Assembly: GCF_024752355.1 (NCBI RefSeq) | Contig: NZ_JANTHZ010000002.1 | Location: forward strand, 786,845 to 850,844 | Reading direction: 5' to 3' | DNA: 64,000 bases | Source of the DNA: Ancylobacter mangrovi | GTDB taxonomy: Bacteria > Pseudomonadota > Alphaproteobacteria > Rhizobiales > Xanthobacteraceae | In this document: in pieces, positions 26,679 to 35,805 of the stretch | Position numbering within the stretch: the first letter of the stretch is position 1 | Layout: each line of letters opens with the position of its first letter | Position numbers and translations under genes: made by a program | The notes under the pieces: model-generated | What the model was told of the DNA's origin: nothing | The model's input: only the letters and a program-made list of their open reading frames with translations | Databases searched by the model: none

Positions 26679-27518
26679 TCAGCCCCGGCCGACGGTGCAG
26701 GCGATCTGGCCGTGCGGCTCGTCGGTCGGCGTGAACACCTGCCCGTCGAAGGCGCGCCCGAAGGGCGACAGGTCGATGGGCAGATAATGCTTGTTGGGGC
26801 AGGCCATGGAAATCTCCGCGATCTCCGGCACCGCCGCCAGCACCGCCTCGCCCATCAGATACATGGTGTTCTGCACCCCCGGACTGTAGGTGGTGGCGAA
26901 CACCTTGAGCGCGGCGTCGAACACGGCGGCGTTCGCGTCCGCATAGGAGGCGGGCACGGACGACCACGTCCACCCGGCATCCATCGCGGTCGCGAACATG
27001 CGGTCGGCGGTCGGCTTCAGCGTCGTCACCTCGTCGGTCCAGAAGTTCTCCCAGCCGGACTGGGTGGTCTTCAGGAAGGTGAAGCCGAGAATGCCGGAGG
27101 AGAGAGTGCTCGCCTCGCGGGTGGCGACAAGCTTGACCAGCGGCCGGCCATTGCCGTCGAGCGTGAAGGCGTGGTCGTGCGGCGCGCCGTCGATGGCGAT
27201 CCGCGCCCATTTGGTCTCGGTGGCGGTGACCGTGACACCGGACACGTGGTCGTAGCGGTCGAGGAAGTAGCGGGCGATGATCTGAACGAATTCCTCGTTC
27301 TCGGCGCCGACATTGTCGCGGGCGAGGATGTTGATGATGTTCTTCACCGAATCGGTGGCGATGGCGGAGCTGTTGTCGCCCTCGGTGTAGGAGGCGTCGA
27401 AGGCGCCGGTCAGCAGCACCTCGACGGTCAGCTCCCGCACCTCGTGGCGCGCGCTGTCCCGCTTGACGCGCATGATGCGCACATGGCCCTTGCCGTGGCT
27501 GTTGCGAATGAGCGGCAT
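26679..27518 (-). CDS. Uricase (cofactor-free urate oxidase)
   Basis: A 279-residue protein from the ATG at 27518, preceded by GGGGAG at 7-base spacing; the frame extends 14 codons further upstream without a better ribosome site. Uricase motifs are the N-terminal LIRNSHGKGHVRIMRVKRD, the active-site YTEGDNSSAIATDSVKNIINILA, the paired-barrel region TLSSGILGFTFLKTTQSGWENF, VQNTMYLMGEAV and the terminal NKHYLPIDLSPFG. It oxidises urate to 5-hydroxyisourate. It is the first gene of the minus-strand purine operon, ahead of the xanthine dehydrogenase and the UraD-UraH fusion. No allantoinase is present in the window. Confidence 0.94.
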   Translation of the reverse strand: MPLIRNSHGKGHVRIMRVKRDSARHEVRELTVEVLLTGAFDASYTEGDNSSAIATDSVKNIINILARDNVGAENEEFVQIIARYFLDRYDHVSGVTVTATETKWARIAIDGAPHDHAFTLDGNGRPLVKLVATREASTLSSGILGFTFLKTTQSGWENFWTDEVTTLKPTADRMFATAMDAGWTWSSVPASYADANAAVFDAALKVFATTYSPGVQNTMYLMGEAVLAAVPEIAEISMACPNKHYLPIDLSPFGRAFDGQVFTPTDEPHGQIACTVGRG

Positions 27519-27878
27519 GACGAACTCCCCGAAACCGATCCCGAACCGAGGCCCGGCCATGCGAAACCGATGCCAGAAGCCGTACCCCCGTAGTCAGGGC
27601 CGGCTATTTGGCACGATCTTCGCGGCGAGCGATAGCGCGAAGCGCGTGCCCGGCGCGTGATTGTCCGGCCCGCGATCGCCCGGCCGGCGCGGCGGATGGC
27701 GCGGCCGGGGTGGCCCGGTGTAAGCGAGGTCCGTGCGAGCCGGTCCAGGCCGGTCCGTCGTAAGCGGGTGGCGTGCGCCGGGGCGGGGCGCGACACTGCC
27801 GGCGACAGCCTTCCCGCCCCCGGCATGCCTCGCCCGAGCCATGCCGCCCGCCTTCCTCCAGCCGCCCGCGAGTGAGCC
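27519..27878. other. 360-base divergent intergenic region
   Basis: Lies between the divergent uricase operon and an SDR gene, so promoters for both are expected here. It is very GC-rich (repeated CGGCC/GGCCGG words) with no clear -35/-10 pair, dyad or coding frame that I can support. Confidence 0.5.
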
Positions 27879-28712
27879 ATGTCCGAAGCCAAGTCCTCAG
27901 CCAAATCCCCAGCCGAGCGTACCCCGCCTGCCGCCGCCTCGACCCGCCGGCCCGCCTTCCGCCTCGACGGCCGGGTGGCGCTGGTCACGGGGGCCGGGCG
28001 CGGTCTCGGGCTGGAAATGGCGAAGGCGCTGGCGGGCGCGGGTGCGCGCGTGGTGATCAACGGGCGCCGGGCGGCGGCGCTCGATGCGGCGGCCGAGGAA
28101 GTCCGGCGCGAGACCGGGGCCGAGGTGGCGGGCCTGCCCTTCGACGTCGCCGACATCGCGGCCGGGCGCGAGGCGATCGCCGAGGTGGCGGGCCGGTTCG
28201 GGCGCCTCGACATCCTCGTGAACAATGTCGGCGCCCGCGACCGCCGGCCGCTGAAGGACTTCTCGCCCGAGGAGGCGGCGGCGCTGGTGACCACCGACCT
28301 CGTCGCGCCGATGATGCTGGCGCGAGAGGCGGCCGAACTGATGGCGGCGCACCGGCACGGCCGGCTGATCGCCGTGACCTCCATCGCCGGGCAGGTCGCC
28401 AACCGGCACGACCCGGTCTACACCGCCTCCAAGGCGGGCCTCACCGGCCTGATGCGCGCGCTCGCGGTCGACTATGCGCGCAGCGGCGTGACCAGCAACG
28501 CCATCGCGCCCGGCATGTTCGCCACCGAGACCAACGAATCACTTGTGAAGGACGCCGCCTTCTCCGCCTTCGTCGATGTGCGGGTGCCGGTGGGCCGCTG
28601 GGGGCGCCCGCAGGAGATCGGGCCGGCGGCGGTATTCCTGGCCTCGGACGAGGCTTCCTTCGTCAATGGACACGTACTGGTTGTGGACGGCGGCCAGACC
28701 GTGCGGATGTGA
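27879..28712 (+). CDS. Short-chain dehydrogenase/reductase (gluconate 5-dehydrogenase-like SDR)
   Basis: A 277-residue SDR. The N-terminus has a 25-residue Ser/Pro/Ala-rich extension before the Rossmann core DGRVALVTGAGRGLGLEMAKALAGAG. Also present are DILVNNVGARDRRPL, the catalytic Ser in AVTSIAGQ and the YxxxK pair in YTASKAG. It ends with the usual VVDGGQTVRM. Its substrate is unknown. It is 107 bases ahead of the TenA gene on the same strand and divergent from the purine operon, so a link to either is unproven. Confidence 0.85.
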   Translation: MSEAKSSAKSPAERTPPAAASTRRPAFRLDGRVALVTGAGRGLGLEMAKALAGAGARVVINGRRAAALDAAAEEVRRETGAEVAGLPFDVADIAAGREAIAEVAGRFGRLDILVNNVGARDRRPLKDFSPEEAAALVTTDLVAPMMLAREAAELMAAHRHGRLIAVTSIAGQVANRHDPVYTASKAGLTGLMRALAVDYARSGVTSNAIAPGMFATETNESLVKDAAFSAFVDVRVPVGRWGRPQEIGPAAVFLASDEASFVNGHVLVVDGGQTVRM

Positions 28713-28819
28713 CCGCGGGTCGCCGGCGAAACCCTCGACGCGGGAGAGCGCACGGGCCATAGAACGCCGCGGGTCCGGCCTCGTCCGATCATGCCGGACC
28801 GCCGCAGGGAGGAGCCGCC

Positions 28820-29473
28820 ATGACCCGCTTTACCGAGACGCTGCGCGCGGAAAACCAGCAGGACTGGACCGCCGCGCGCGACCATCGCTTCGTCGACGAG
28901 ATCTTCCGCGGCGCCGTGCCGGCGGACGTCATGCGGCGTTACCTGGTGCAGGACTACCAGTTCATCGACCGCTTCGTGGCGCTGGTCGGGATGGCGATCG
29001 CCACCGCCGACCGCTTCGATTCGCGCATCCGCTTCGCCCAGTTCGCGGCGATGATCACCAGCGACGAGAACACCTATTTCGAACGTGCCTTCGACGCGCT
29101 CGGCGTGGCCCCGGCGGAGCGCGCGCACCCCGTGATCAGCGCGCCCACGCTCGGCTTCCAGACCCTGATGCGCGACGCGGCGGACAGCGGCGACTATGCC
29201 TGCTGCCTCGCCGTGCTGACGGTGGCGGAATGGCTCTATCTCGACTGGGCGGACCGCCCCGGCGCCGTGCTGCCGGAGGATTTCGTACACGCGGAATGGA
29301 TCACGCTGCACAATAATGAGGGCTTTCGCGCTTTCGTGAACTGGCTGCGCGAGGAGCTCGACCGGGTGGGCGAGGCGGCCGACGAGAAGAGCCGGCAGGC
29401 GGCTTCCGCGTTCTTCCGCCGCGCCGTGGCGCTGGAGCGCGCCTTTTTCGACCATATTTATGCCGGATCATGA
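28820..29473 (+). CDS. TenA_E-type thiaminase II/aminopyrimidine hydrolase family protein
   Basis: A 217-residue TenA/heme-oxygenase-fold protein. Typical elements are RHRFVDEIFRG-like DHRFVDEIFRGAVPADVMRRYLVQDYQFIDRF, then the core helix CCLAVLTVAEWLYLDWA and the C-terminal ALERAFFDHIY. In TenA_C enzymes the core helix carries a catalytic Cys; the AEWLYLDWA form with Glu is the TenA_E subgroup, which hydrolyses thiamine breakdown products such as N-formyl aminopyrimidines. It has a clear GGGAGGAG site (28807-28814). No thiamine biosynthesis genes are adjacent. Confidence 0.85.
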   Translation: MTRFTETLRAENQQDWTAARDHRFVDEIFRGAVPADVMRRYLVQDYQFIDRFVALVGMAIATADRFDSRIRFAQFAAMITSDENTYFERAFDALGVAPAERAHPVISAPTLGFQTLMRDAADSGDYACCLAVLTVAEWLYLDWADRPGAVLPEDFVHAEWITLHNNEGFRAFVNWLREELDRVGEAADEKSRQAASAFFRRAVALERAFFDHIYAGS

Positions 29474-29716
29474 GCGTGACGCTTCGTAAACCGGTATACA
29501 GTCTTTCGTTTGAATTTGCATCCAATTAATCTATGGATTGAATCGGAAAATCCGAGGACGGCGATGTTCTCAAGTGTTTCCGGATGTATCCATTGTCATT
29601 GCGGTACCATTAGCGCCGTCCAATTCAACTGCAGCGCGTGGTGAATTGGAGAGGGTCCGGGCCCAGGTAGCGACGTTTTAAACTTGAGCGACGCCCGGTT
29701 TCTGCCTGAATATTGA

Positions 29717-29744
29717 TTGACGTTTTAATGAATGATGTTACATC
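29717..29744 (+). promoter_or_regulatory. Candidate mucR promoter
   Basis: TTGACG (29717-29722), 16-base spacer, TACATC (29739-29744), 28 bases before the mucR start. It sits in a 298-base AT-richer intergenic region full of short T/A runs. MucR proteins bind AT-rich DNA and commonly repress their own gene, so the region is a plausible autoregulatory target. Confidence 0.4.
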
Positions 29745-29771
29745 AGGCCATCTCATCAATGGAGGCAATAA

Positions 29772-30239
29772 ATGTCGGAACAGGATAGCGCGTCGGTTGA
29801 CTATCTGGGGCTCACTGCGGATGTCGTTGCGGCTTTTGTCGGTAACAATTCAGTTCCAGCCGCCGAGCTTCCCGACCTCATTGCCAAGGTCCACGGTGCG
29901 CTGCTTCAGCTGAGTGCCCCGGCGCCGGTCGTCGTCGAAGAAGTTCTGAAGCCGGCCATCCCGGTTAAGAAATCCGTGACCCCGGAGTACATCGTCTGCC
30001 TGGAAGACGGGCTCAAGTTCAAGTCCCTCAAGCGTCATCTGCGTACCAAATACAACATGACGCCGGAGGAATATCGGGCCAAGTGGAGCCTGCCCAACGA
30101 CTATCCGATGGTAGCGCCGAGCTATGCCGAGGCGCGCTCCAATCTCGCCAAGAAGATGGGCCTCGGTCAGCAGCGCAAGAAGCCGGTCGCTCCGGCGCCG
30201 GCCAAGGGCCGCGGCCGCGCCAAGAAGGCGGCCGCCTGA
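29772..30239 (+). CDS. mucR: MucR/Ros-family transcriptional regulator with degenerate zinc ligands
   Basis: A 155-residue protein with GGAGG (29761-29765) before the ATG. The MucR core is residues about 70-135: [60 protein letters not shown]. In Ros the zinc is held by two Cys and two His. Here the first Cys and first His remain, but the second Cys is Asp (CLEDG) and the last His is Lys (HLRTKY). Zinc-free Ros/MucR homologues are known in Mesorhizobium. The C-terminus is a basic Lys/Arg/Ala/Pro tail. MucR proteins act as global H-NS-like regulators of exopolysaccharide, motility and cell cycle in alphaproteobacteria. Confidence 0.92.
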   Translation: MSEQDSASVDYLGLTADVVAAFVGNNSVPAAELPDLIAKVHGALLQLSAPAPVVVEEVLKPAIPVKKSVTPEYIVCLEDGLKFKSLKRHLRTKYNMTPEEYRAKWSLPNDYPMVAPSYAEARSNLAKKMGLGQQRKKPVAPAPAKGRGRAKKAAA

Positions 30240-30262
30240 TACCACGCGGATTCAAGCCAAGC

Positions 30263-30297
30263 AAAAGGGCCATTCCCAAGGGGAATAGGCCCTTTTT
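30263..30297 (+). terminator. Rho-independent terminator of mucR
   Basis: Stem AAAAGGGCC-ATTCCC (30263-30277) pairs with GGGAAT-GGCCCTTTT (30281-30296) with one bulged A at 30287 and an AAG loop, followed by T residues. It begins 24 bases after the mucR stop codon. Confidence 0.9.
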
Positions 30298-30609
30298 CTT
30301 TGCCGGTGCCCCGGCCGGAAACGTGCTGCCGTATGTGGGGCGGCGGCACCCGTGCCCGAACCAAGTACCGCGCATCGCGAATACTTGCCGCCCGCCAGTC
30401 GTCTCGCCTCCCGGCAGATCCCGCCTTCGACGTTTGCGGAGCCCGTGCGGGGCTATCCGCCGCCCCGGTCGGACACGCCCGAACCCGCCTTGCGCGCCGC
30501 GGCGGGATGAGGCGCTGCCCAAAGGTCATCCTTTATTCGCGCAACTCTGGCGAATGTTCTCCCAACGTGGAATGATTCCATAAAAGTTAAACCGCGAGGG
30601 GGAGCGGAC
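30298..30609 (+). other. Intergenic region upstream of the cytochrome gene
   Basis: About 310 bases without a supportable gene. Near the 3' end there is a 13-bp dyad TGGAATGATTCCA (30568-30580), followed by an AT-rich stretch and a strong ribosome site GAGGGGGAG (30596-30604) before the ATG at 30610. The dyad may be a regulator site or part of a promoter. Confidence 0.4.
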
Positions 30610-32547
30610 ATGGCAGGCATTCAAGTAACGGCGAGGTTCGCCTCCCTGTTGTTCGGGGCGGCGGTGGCGGGCCTCGCCGGGCCAGTCCTGGCGCAGGACG
30701 CGCCGACGGACGATTCCGCGCTGGTGGCGCGCGGCGAATATCTCGCCCGGGCGGCGGACTGCATGCCCTGCCACACCTCGGACCCGAACAAGCCCTTCGC
30801 CGGCGGGCTCGGCCTCAAGACGCCGTTCGGCACGCTCTACTCGGTCAACATCACCTCGGACAAGGCGACCGGCATCGGCACGTGGAGCTACGAGGACTTC
30901 CGCCGCGCGCTGCATGACGGCATCCGCAAGGACGGCGCCTATCTCTATCCGGCGATGCCGTTCGACGCCTATACCGGCATCACCGAGGACGACCTGAAGG
31001 CGCTCTGGGCCTATGTGCGGCGCATCCCGGCGGTGGACGCGCCCAACCCGGAGAACGGCCTCGTCTTCCCCTTCGACGTGCGGCTCGGCATGCTGGCCTG
31101 GCGCGAGCTGTTCTTCCGCCCGGCCTTCTTCACGCCGACGCCCGGCAAGAGCGACGCGTGGAACCGCGGCGCCTATCTGGTCGAGGCGCTGGGCCACTGC
31201 TCGGACTGCCACAGCCCGCGCGACGTGATGGGCGCGATCAAGGGCAAGGCCGCCTTCACCGGCGCCGAGATCGACGGCTTCTACGCGCCCGACATCGCCT
31301 CGGCGGCGCTGGCGCGAAGCTGGACCAAGGATACGCTGGTCGAGTTCTTCAAGACCGGTTCGGCGCCGCACAAGACGCTGGTGTTCGGCCCGATGGCCGA
31401 GGTGGTGCGCGACAGCCTCTCCAGGCTCACCGATGCCGATCTCGCCGCCATGGCGACCTATCTGCTCGACAGCCCGCCGCCGCCGGACATGCCCGCGCCG
31501 CAGAAGGCCTCGCCCCTGCCGCCCGAGGTCTATGCCCGCGCCTCGAAGATCTTCATCGACAACTGCGCCGCCTGTCACCAGCAGCAGGGCACCGGCCTGC
31601 TCGGCGCCATTCCCTCGCTGGCGCACAATCCGGCGGTGACGGCGGCCGAGCCCTATAACGTCATCACCGTGGTGCTGCAGGGCCTGCCGGCGGACGGGCG
31701 CTACGGCGCCATGCCCTCCTTCGCCGGGCGGCTCTCGGACGAGCAGATCGCCGAACTCGCCAATTATGTACGCACGAGCTGGGGCAATGACGGCGCGCCC
31801 AATGCGACGGCGAAGATGGTGGCGACCTGGCGCGAGACGCAGAAGGTGCCGGATTACGGCACGCAGGCCGCCTCCGCCTTCGACTGCGCCGAGGTCGGCG
31901 GCGCGCCGGGTGCCTCCGGGCCGGACCCGAAGGCGGTGGCGGCGATCAGCTCGGTGCTGCAGGGCGGCGATGTCGACGTCGACGCCATGGTCAACAGCTA
32001 TGAGGCGGCCGCGCCCGACGCCTCGCCGGCGCAGGTGGTGGACGCGCTGATGGCGGCCTACTGCCCGGTGGTTGCCGCCGGCGGCGGGGACGACTACCAC
32101 AAGCTGGCGAAGCTGCGCCGCTTCACCCTGCAGGCGGCCGCGGCCGCGGCGGCGCCGACCGCTGCCACTCCCTTCCCGCCGGTGCCGGTGGTGTGGGCGG
32201 TGCAGGCCGGCACCTCGCTGGTCTCACGCGCGCCGAAGAGCCTCGCCGGCCCGCTCTCCTGCCCGGCCGACAACGGCAAGCTGGTGCCGAAGGCGCTGGT
32301 CGCTGACGCGTCCGGGCTGATCGGCACGCCGACCCTGCCGGTCGAGGGCTCGGCCGGGGCGGGCTGGGCGAAGGCGCTGGCGAAGAAGGACCCGAAGGCC
32401 CATCTTGCCGCGCTCGCCAATGCGCTCATCATCGCCTATTGCCGCGTGGTCGCCGATGCGCCGGGGCTCGAGGCGGCGCAGCAGCACGACTATGTCGAGA
32501 GCTTCGGCCAGCAGGTGATCCAGACCCTGCAGCTCGACCCCTCGTGA
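30610..32547 (+). CDS. Three-heme cytochrome c with a long unassigned C-terminal region
   Basis: A 645-residue exported protein with a signal peptide ending about LAGPVLAQD (residue 30). Three heme c motifs are visible: CMPCH (51-55), CSDCH (197-201) and CAACH (319-323). Residues 1-400 match the triheme cytochrome subunit of membrane alcohol, aldehyde and gluconate dehydrogenases, with segments such as GGLGLKTPFGTLYSVNITSDKATGIG and AMPSFAGRLSDEQIAELANYVRTSWGN. That family usually ends near residue 420-450. Here about 220 further residues follow, with Ala-rich segments and isolated Cys but no CxxCH. No dehydrogenase subunit is adjacent, so its electron donor is unknown. Confidence 0.85.
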   Translation: MAGIQVTARFASLLFGAAVAGLAGPVLAQDAPTDDSALVARGEYLARAADCMPCHTSDPNKPFAGGLGLKTPFGTLYSVNITSDKATGIGTWSYEDFRRALHDGIRKDGAYLYPAMPFDAYTGITEDDLKALWAYVRRIPAVDAPNPENGLVFPFDVRLGMLAWRELFFRPAFFTPTPGKSDAWNRGAYLVEALGHCSDCHSPRDVMGAIKGKAAFTGAEIDGFYAPDIASAALARSWTKDTLVEFFKTGSAPHKTLVFGPMAEVVRDSLSRLTDADLAAMATYLLDSPPPPDMPAPQKASPLPPEVYARASKIFIDNCAACHQQQGTGLLGAIPSLAHNPAVTAAEPYNVITVVLQGLPADGRYGAMPSFAGRLSDEQIAELANYVRTSWGNDGAPNATAKMVATWRETQKVPDYGTQAASAFDCAEVGGAPGASGPDPKAVAAISSVLQGGDVDVDAMVNSYEAAAPDASPAQVVDALMAAYCPVVAAGGGDDYHKLAKLRRFTLQAAAAAAAPTAATPFPPVPVVWAVQAGTSLVSRAPKSLAGPLSCPADNGKLVPKALVADASGLIGTPTLPVEGSAGAGWAKALAKKDPKAHLAALANALIIAYCRVVADAPGLEAAQQHDYVESFGQQVIQTLQLDPS

Positions 32548-32605
32548 ACGGGCGGCGGCGGCGGGCGTTCTGCCCGTCGCCACGCTGCGTCCTGCCGGCG
32601 CGGCT

Positions 32606-33622
32606 TTACTGTTCGGGCGGGAACACGGTCTTCCAGTCCGCCGCCATGTCCACCACCGTCCAGTCGTTCGCCTGCGCCGCCTCGAGCGCCTTGTCGAGAT
32701 GGCCGATGCTGGAATCGCGGTCATAGGCCCATTCGCGCGCCGCGTCGGTGTGGTGGACGATGCCGCAGAATCGGGGGCCGGGCTTCAGGCAGGTATATTG
32801 GAGCATCTGCAGGTCGCCGTCGGAATTGCCGAAGGCGAAGATCGGCTCGCGGCCGATATTCATCTGGATGCCGACCGGCTTGCCGGGGCCGTCATCGACG
32901 AAGGCGATGTCCGGCAGCTTGACGAGTTCCGGCTTGCCGTCCTTCAGCTCGAACTTCAGCTTGCCCTCGCTGCCGATCACCTGCTCGGGCGGGATGCCGT
33001 AGAGCTCCTGGCTGAACACGCGCATGAAGTCGATACCGCCGCCCGAGACGATGAAGGTCTTGAAGGCGTTGGCGCGCAGATAGGCCAGAACCTCCAGCAT
33101 CGGCTGGTAGTCCATGGCCGAGAACTTGCGGTCCTTCACCGGATTCCTGGCGTCGGCGAACCATTTGGCGACGATGTCGGCGAAGTCGTCCGTCGTCATG
33201 CCGGCATGGGTCGCGCCGACGATCTGCGCGACGGCGTGGGTGCCGCCGGCGAGCGCCGTCTTCATGTCACCCTTGAGGATCGAGGCGAAGGGTTCGGTCG
33301 TCTGCCATTCGGGGTGCTGCGGGGCCAGCTCCTTGATCCGGTCGATGGCGAAGAAGAGCTGGACGTAGACCGGCTGCTCGGCCCACAGCGTGCCGTCATT
33401 GTCGAACACGGCGAGGCGCTGGTCGGCGGGGACGAAATCGGCGCCGCCCTCGGTTGTGACGCGGGTCACGAAGTCGACGATGGCCTGCCTGGTGGCGCCC
33501 TCGTTCCAGGAGGGTAGCGGATCGGTGCGCGGCGCGTCGGCCTGCGCGAGGGCGGGCAGGGTGCACAGCACGAGCGCGGCGGCGGCGGCCAGCGCTTTCA
33601 GTCCGGCTTTCAGCGATGTCAT
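32606..33622 (-). CDS. Exported HAD-superfamily phosphatase
   Basis: A 338-residue protein; the ATG at 33622 begins a good signal peptide (MTSLKAGLKALAAAAALVLCTLPALAQA). HAD motif I is LAVFDNDGTLW (the two Asp catalytic), motif II is TFIVSGGGIDFMR, a Lys-containing segment follows (GSEGKLKFELKDGKPELV), and the acidic motif is near PIFAFGNSDGDLQMLQY. This matches the phosphoserine-phosphatase-like branch of periplasmic HAD hydrolases. It lies 185 bases downstream of the arylsulfatase on the same strand. The pair may release phosphate and sulfate from organic esters in the periplasm. Confidence 0.85.
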   Translation of the reverse strand: MTSLKAGLKALAAAAALVLCTLPALAQADAPRTDPLPSWNEGATRQAIVDFVTRVTTEGGADFVPADQRLAVFDNDGTLWAEQPVYVQLFFAIDRIKELAPQHPEWQTTEPFASILKGDMKTALAGGTHAVAQIVGATHAGMTTDDFADIVAKWFADARNPVKDRKFSAMDYQPMLEVLAYLRANAFKTFIVSGGGIDFMRVFSQELYGIPPEQVIGSEGKLKFELKDGKPELVKLPDIAFVDDGPGKPVGIQMNIGREPIFAFGNSDGDLQMLQYTCLKPGPRFCGIVHHTDAAREWAYDRDSSIGHLDKALEAAQANDWTVVDMAADWKTVFPPEQ

Positions 33623-33807
33623 GGCGGCGTCTCCCCGGCGGAGGGCTCGGGCGGAGGGCCTCTTCGGACGATCGGCCCAGCGACCGGCCCGCATGATCGG
33701 TTTGCGGATCGTTGCCGCCCCTTCCCCGTATGCGCACGGGCAGGAGCGGGACGGAAGACGAGCCGGACTCGAAAGCCCGGCTCGATGATGCGTCCGTCCG
33801 GCGGGGA

Positions 33808-35442
33808 TCAGTTGCCGGTCGGCAGGCCGATCGAGAAGCCCTGCTCCTTGAGCTGCTCGCGCACGTTCTGGAACATCTGGTAGCGCGAGAGGGTGACCGG
33901 GCCGGTATAGACCTCACTCTGCAACTTGCGCGGCGGATAGTCGATATAGGTCTTCATCAGCTTGGCGATGGCGTCGTTGATGGAGACCAGGGCCCAGGTG
34001 CGCTCGGTGAAGTTGTTCATGAAGATGTCGTAGCGCTCCTGCGGGTCCTGCATCAGGTCGTAGACCTGAGGCACGGTCGCGGCGTACTTCTCCGGACCCT
34101 TCCAGCCGGAATTGGTGTCGACCGACAGGCCGCCGGTCTGCTGGCCGTTGTCGCCGCGCAGGTTGAACACCGCCTTGAGGTGGCCGACGCGCGCCGCACC
34201 CGGGGTGAGCTCGTTCTCGGTGAAGTAGAACCAGGACTTGCGGGTGGGTTCGCCCTGGCCGGTCCACACCGGCATCATGTCGTAGCTGTCGAAGATGATC
34301 GGCTTGCCGTCGCGATCATCCTTCGGCAGTTCCTTGAGGCCGGCCGCGGTGGCGAAGGTCTTCATCAGGTCGAGGCCGCCGACGATCGCCGAGCTCTTCG
34401 AATTGGGCTTCACATGGCCCGGCCAGCGCACCATGGCGGGCACGCGGCTGCCGCCTTCGCGGTCGGTGCCCTTGGTGCCGCGGAACGGGGTGTAGCCGGC
34501 ATCGGGATAGACGTCCTGCCACGCGCCGTTGTCGACCGTGTAGAAGACGATGGTGTTGTCCTTCAGGCCGAGCTCGTCGAGCTTCTTCAGCACATCGCCG
34601 ATCCGGGTGTCGAGCTCGACGACGGAATCGGCGTATTTCGACTTCGACAGCGACTTATGCTCGAAGTCGGGATGCGGCATGTTGGGCTGGTGGTTCTTCA
34701 TGAAGTTGACGTTGATGAAGAACGGGGTGTCCGGGGACTTGGCGGCGTCCTCCAGGAACTCGGTGGCGGCCTTCTCGACATAGGCGTCGAGGAAGGGGAT
34801 GCCGACGACGCCCTTCTCCGGCGTGTCGACATACTCGCCATTGACCTTGAAGTCCTCCTTGGCCGCCTCGCCGGCATTGCCGGACAGCGCGCCGCGCGTG
34901 ACCCGCTGGAACATGGCGCGGTCCTCGTCGCTCATGTCCGGGAACCACTTCGGGTCGGCATAGGTGTAGGCGTTGAGATGATAGAGGAAGGCGTACTTCA
35001 TCACGTCGTAGCCCTGTGCGTTGGGCAGCGCGTAGTCCGCCTCGCCCAGGTGCCACTTGCCGGTGAAGTAGGTCTTGTAGCCCGCCGTCTTGAGCACCGA
35101 GGCGAGCGTCCATTCCGCATGCGGCAGGCCGCCGCCCTGGCCCTGGAAGGCGACCGTGGTCATTCCCGAGCGGTTCGGGATGCGGCCGGTCTGCATGGCC
35201 GCGCGGCCGGGCGTGCAGCTCGGCTGGCCGTAGAAGGAGGTGAAGAGCATTCCCTCATCGGCAAGCTGGTCGAGATTCGGGGTCGGCATGCCACGCTCGG
35301 CGCCGCCGAGATAGGAGCCGAGGTCGCCATAGCCGGTATCGTCGGAGACGATCAGGAGAATATTGGGCTTGCGGCTCTCCTGCGCCGTGGCGACGCCGCC
35401 GACGCCGAGCGCGATCGCCATCGCCAGCACTAGTCGTTTCAT
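33808..35442 (-). CDS. Periplasmic type I arylsulfatase
   Basis: A 544-residue sulfatase. The ATG at 35442 follows GGGGG spaced 5 bases and starts a signal peptide (MKRLVLAMAIALGVGGVATAQ). The N-terminal metal site is PNILLIVSDDTGYGDLG. The formylglycine motif is SCTPGR with Cys 76 (C-x-P-x-R), so maturation by a formylglycine-generating enzyme is needed; that gene is not in the window. KWHLGE and the later TVDNGAWQDVYPDAG (DNG metal site) complete the active site. It hydrolyses aryl or related sulfate esters for sulfur supply. It is divergent from the AraC regulator at 35806. Confidence 0.93.
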   Translation of the reverse strand: MKRLVLAMAIALGVGGVATAQESRKPNILLIVSDDTGYGDLGSYLGGAERGMPTPNLDQLADEGMLFTSFYGQPSCTPGRAAMQTGRIPNRSGMTTVAFQGQGGGLPHAEWTLASVLKTAGYKTYFTGKWHLGEADYALPNAQGYDVMKYAFLYHLNAYTYADPKWFPDMSDEDRAMFQRVTRGALSGNAGEAAKEDFKVNGEYVDTPEKGVVGIPFLDAYVEKAATEFLEDAAKSPDTPFFINVNFMKNHQPNMPHPDFEHKSLSKSKYADSVVELDTRIGDVLKKLDELGLKDNTIVFYTVDNGAWQDVYPDAGYTPFRGTKGTDREGGSRVPAMVRWPGHVKPNSKSSAIVGGLDLMKTFATAAGLKELPKDDRDGKPIIFDSYDMMPVWTGQGEPTRKSWFYFTENELTPGAARVGHLKAVFNLRGDNGQQTGGLSVDTNSGWKGPEKYAATVPQVYDLMQDPQERYDIFMNNFTERTWALVSINDAIAKLMKTYIDYPPRKLQSEVYTGPVTLSRYQMFQNVREQLKEQGFSIGLPTGN

Positions 35443-35704
35443 TGAGGCCCCCTTCATTTGGGTTCGCGTTTCACTTCCCGGCGGCGCCTGTGGGCCGCCC
35501 TTTGCGGCGCCGATGCGGCGCCCGGCTTCGTCGGTCCGGCTGGGGGGGCGGTACCCGGGCCCCGCATTCCCCAACTGACGGGACGGCCCGGCATCGCCTG
35601 CCGGTGTCTTGCCGTCGACCTTCTCGAACGATTTTCGGTGAAAGAGCCAGAGATGCTGGCTGATACCTCCGGCTCGGGTCCTTCAACGGTGGACCAACAC
35701 TTCA

Positions 35705-35757
35705 CCGCAACAGTAATTTCCCGGATCGCCCGGGCGGTTAAGGTGCCGCAAGAGTAA
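35705..35757. promoter_or_regulatory. Direct repeats CCGCAASAGTAA, candidate AraC-type operator
   Basis: CCGCAACAGTAA at 35705-35716 and CCGCAAGAGTAA at 35746-35757 differ at one base and are spaced 41 bases start to start, about four helical turns. They lie in the divergent region between the sulfatase and the AraC-family gene. AraC/XylS proteins commonly bind direct repeats. The second copy is 48 bases before the araC-type start. Confidence 0.55.
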
Positions 35758-35805
35758 GCTTGGTATATGTGAGGCGCTTGTCATTTCGCGTCAGGCAGGG
35801 GGGCC

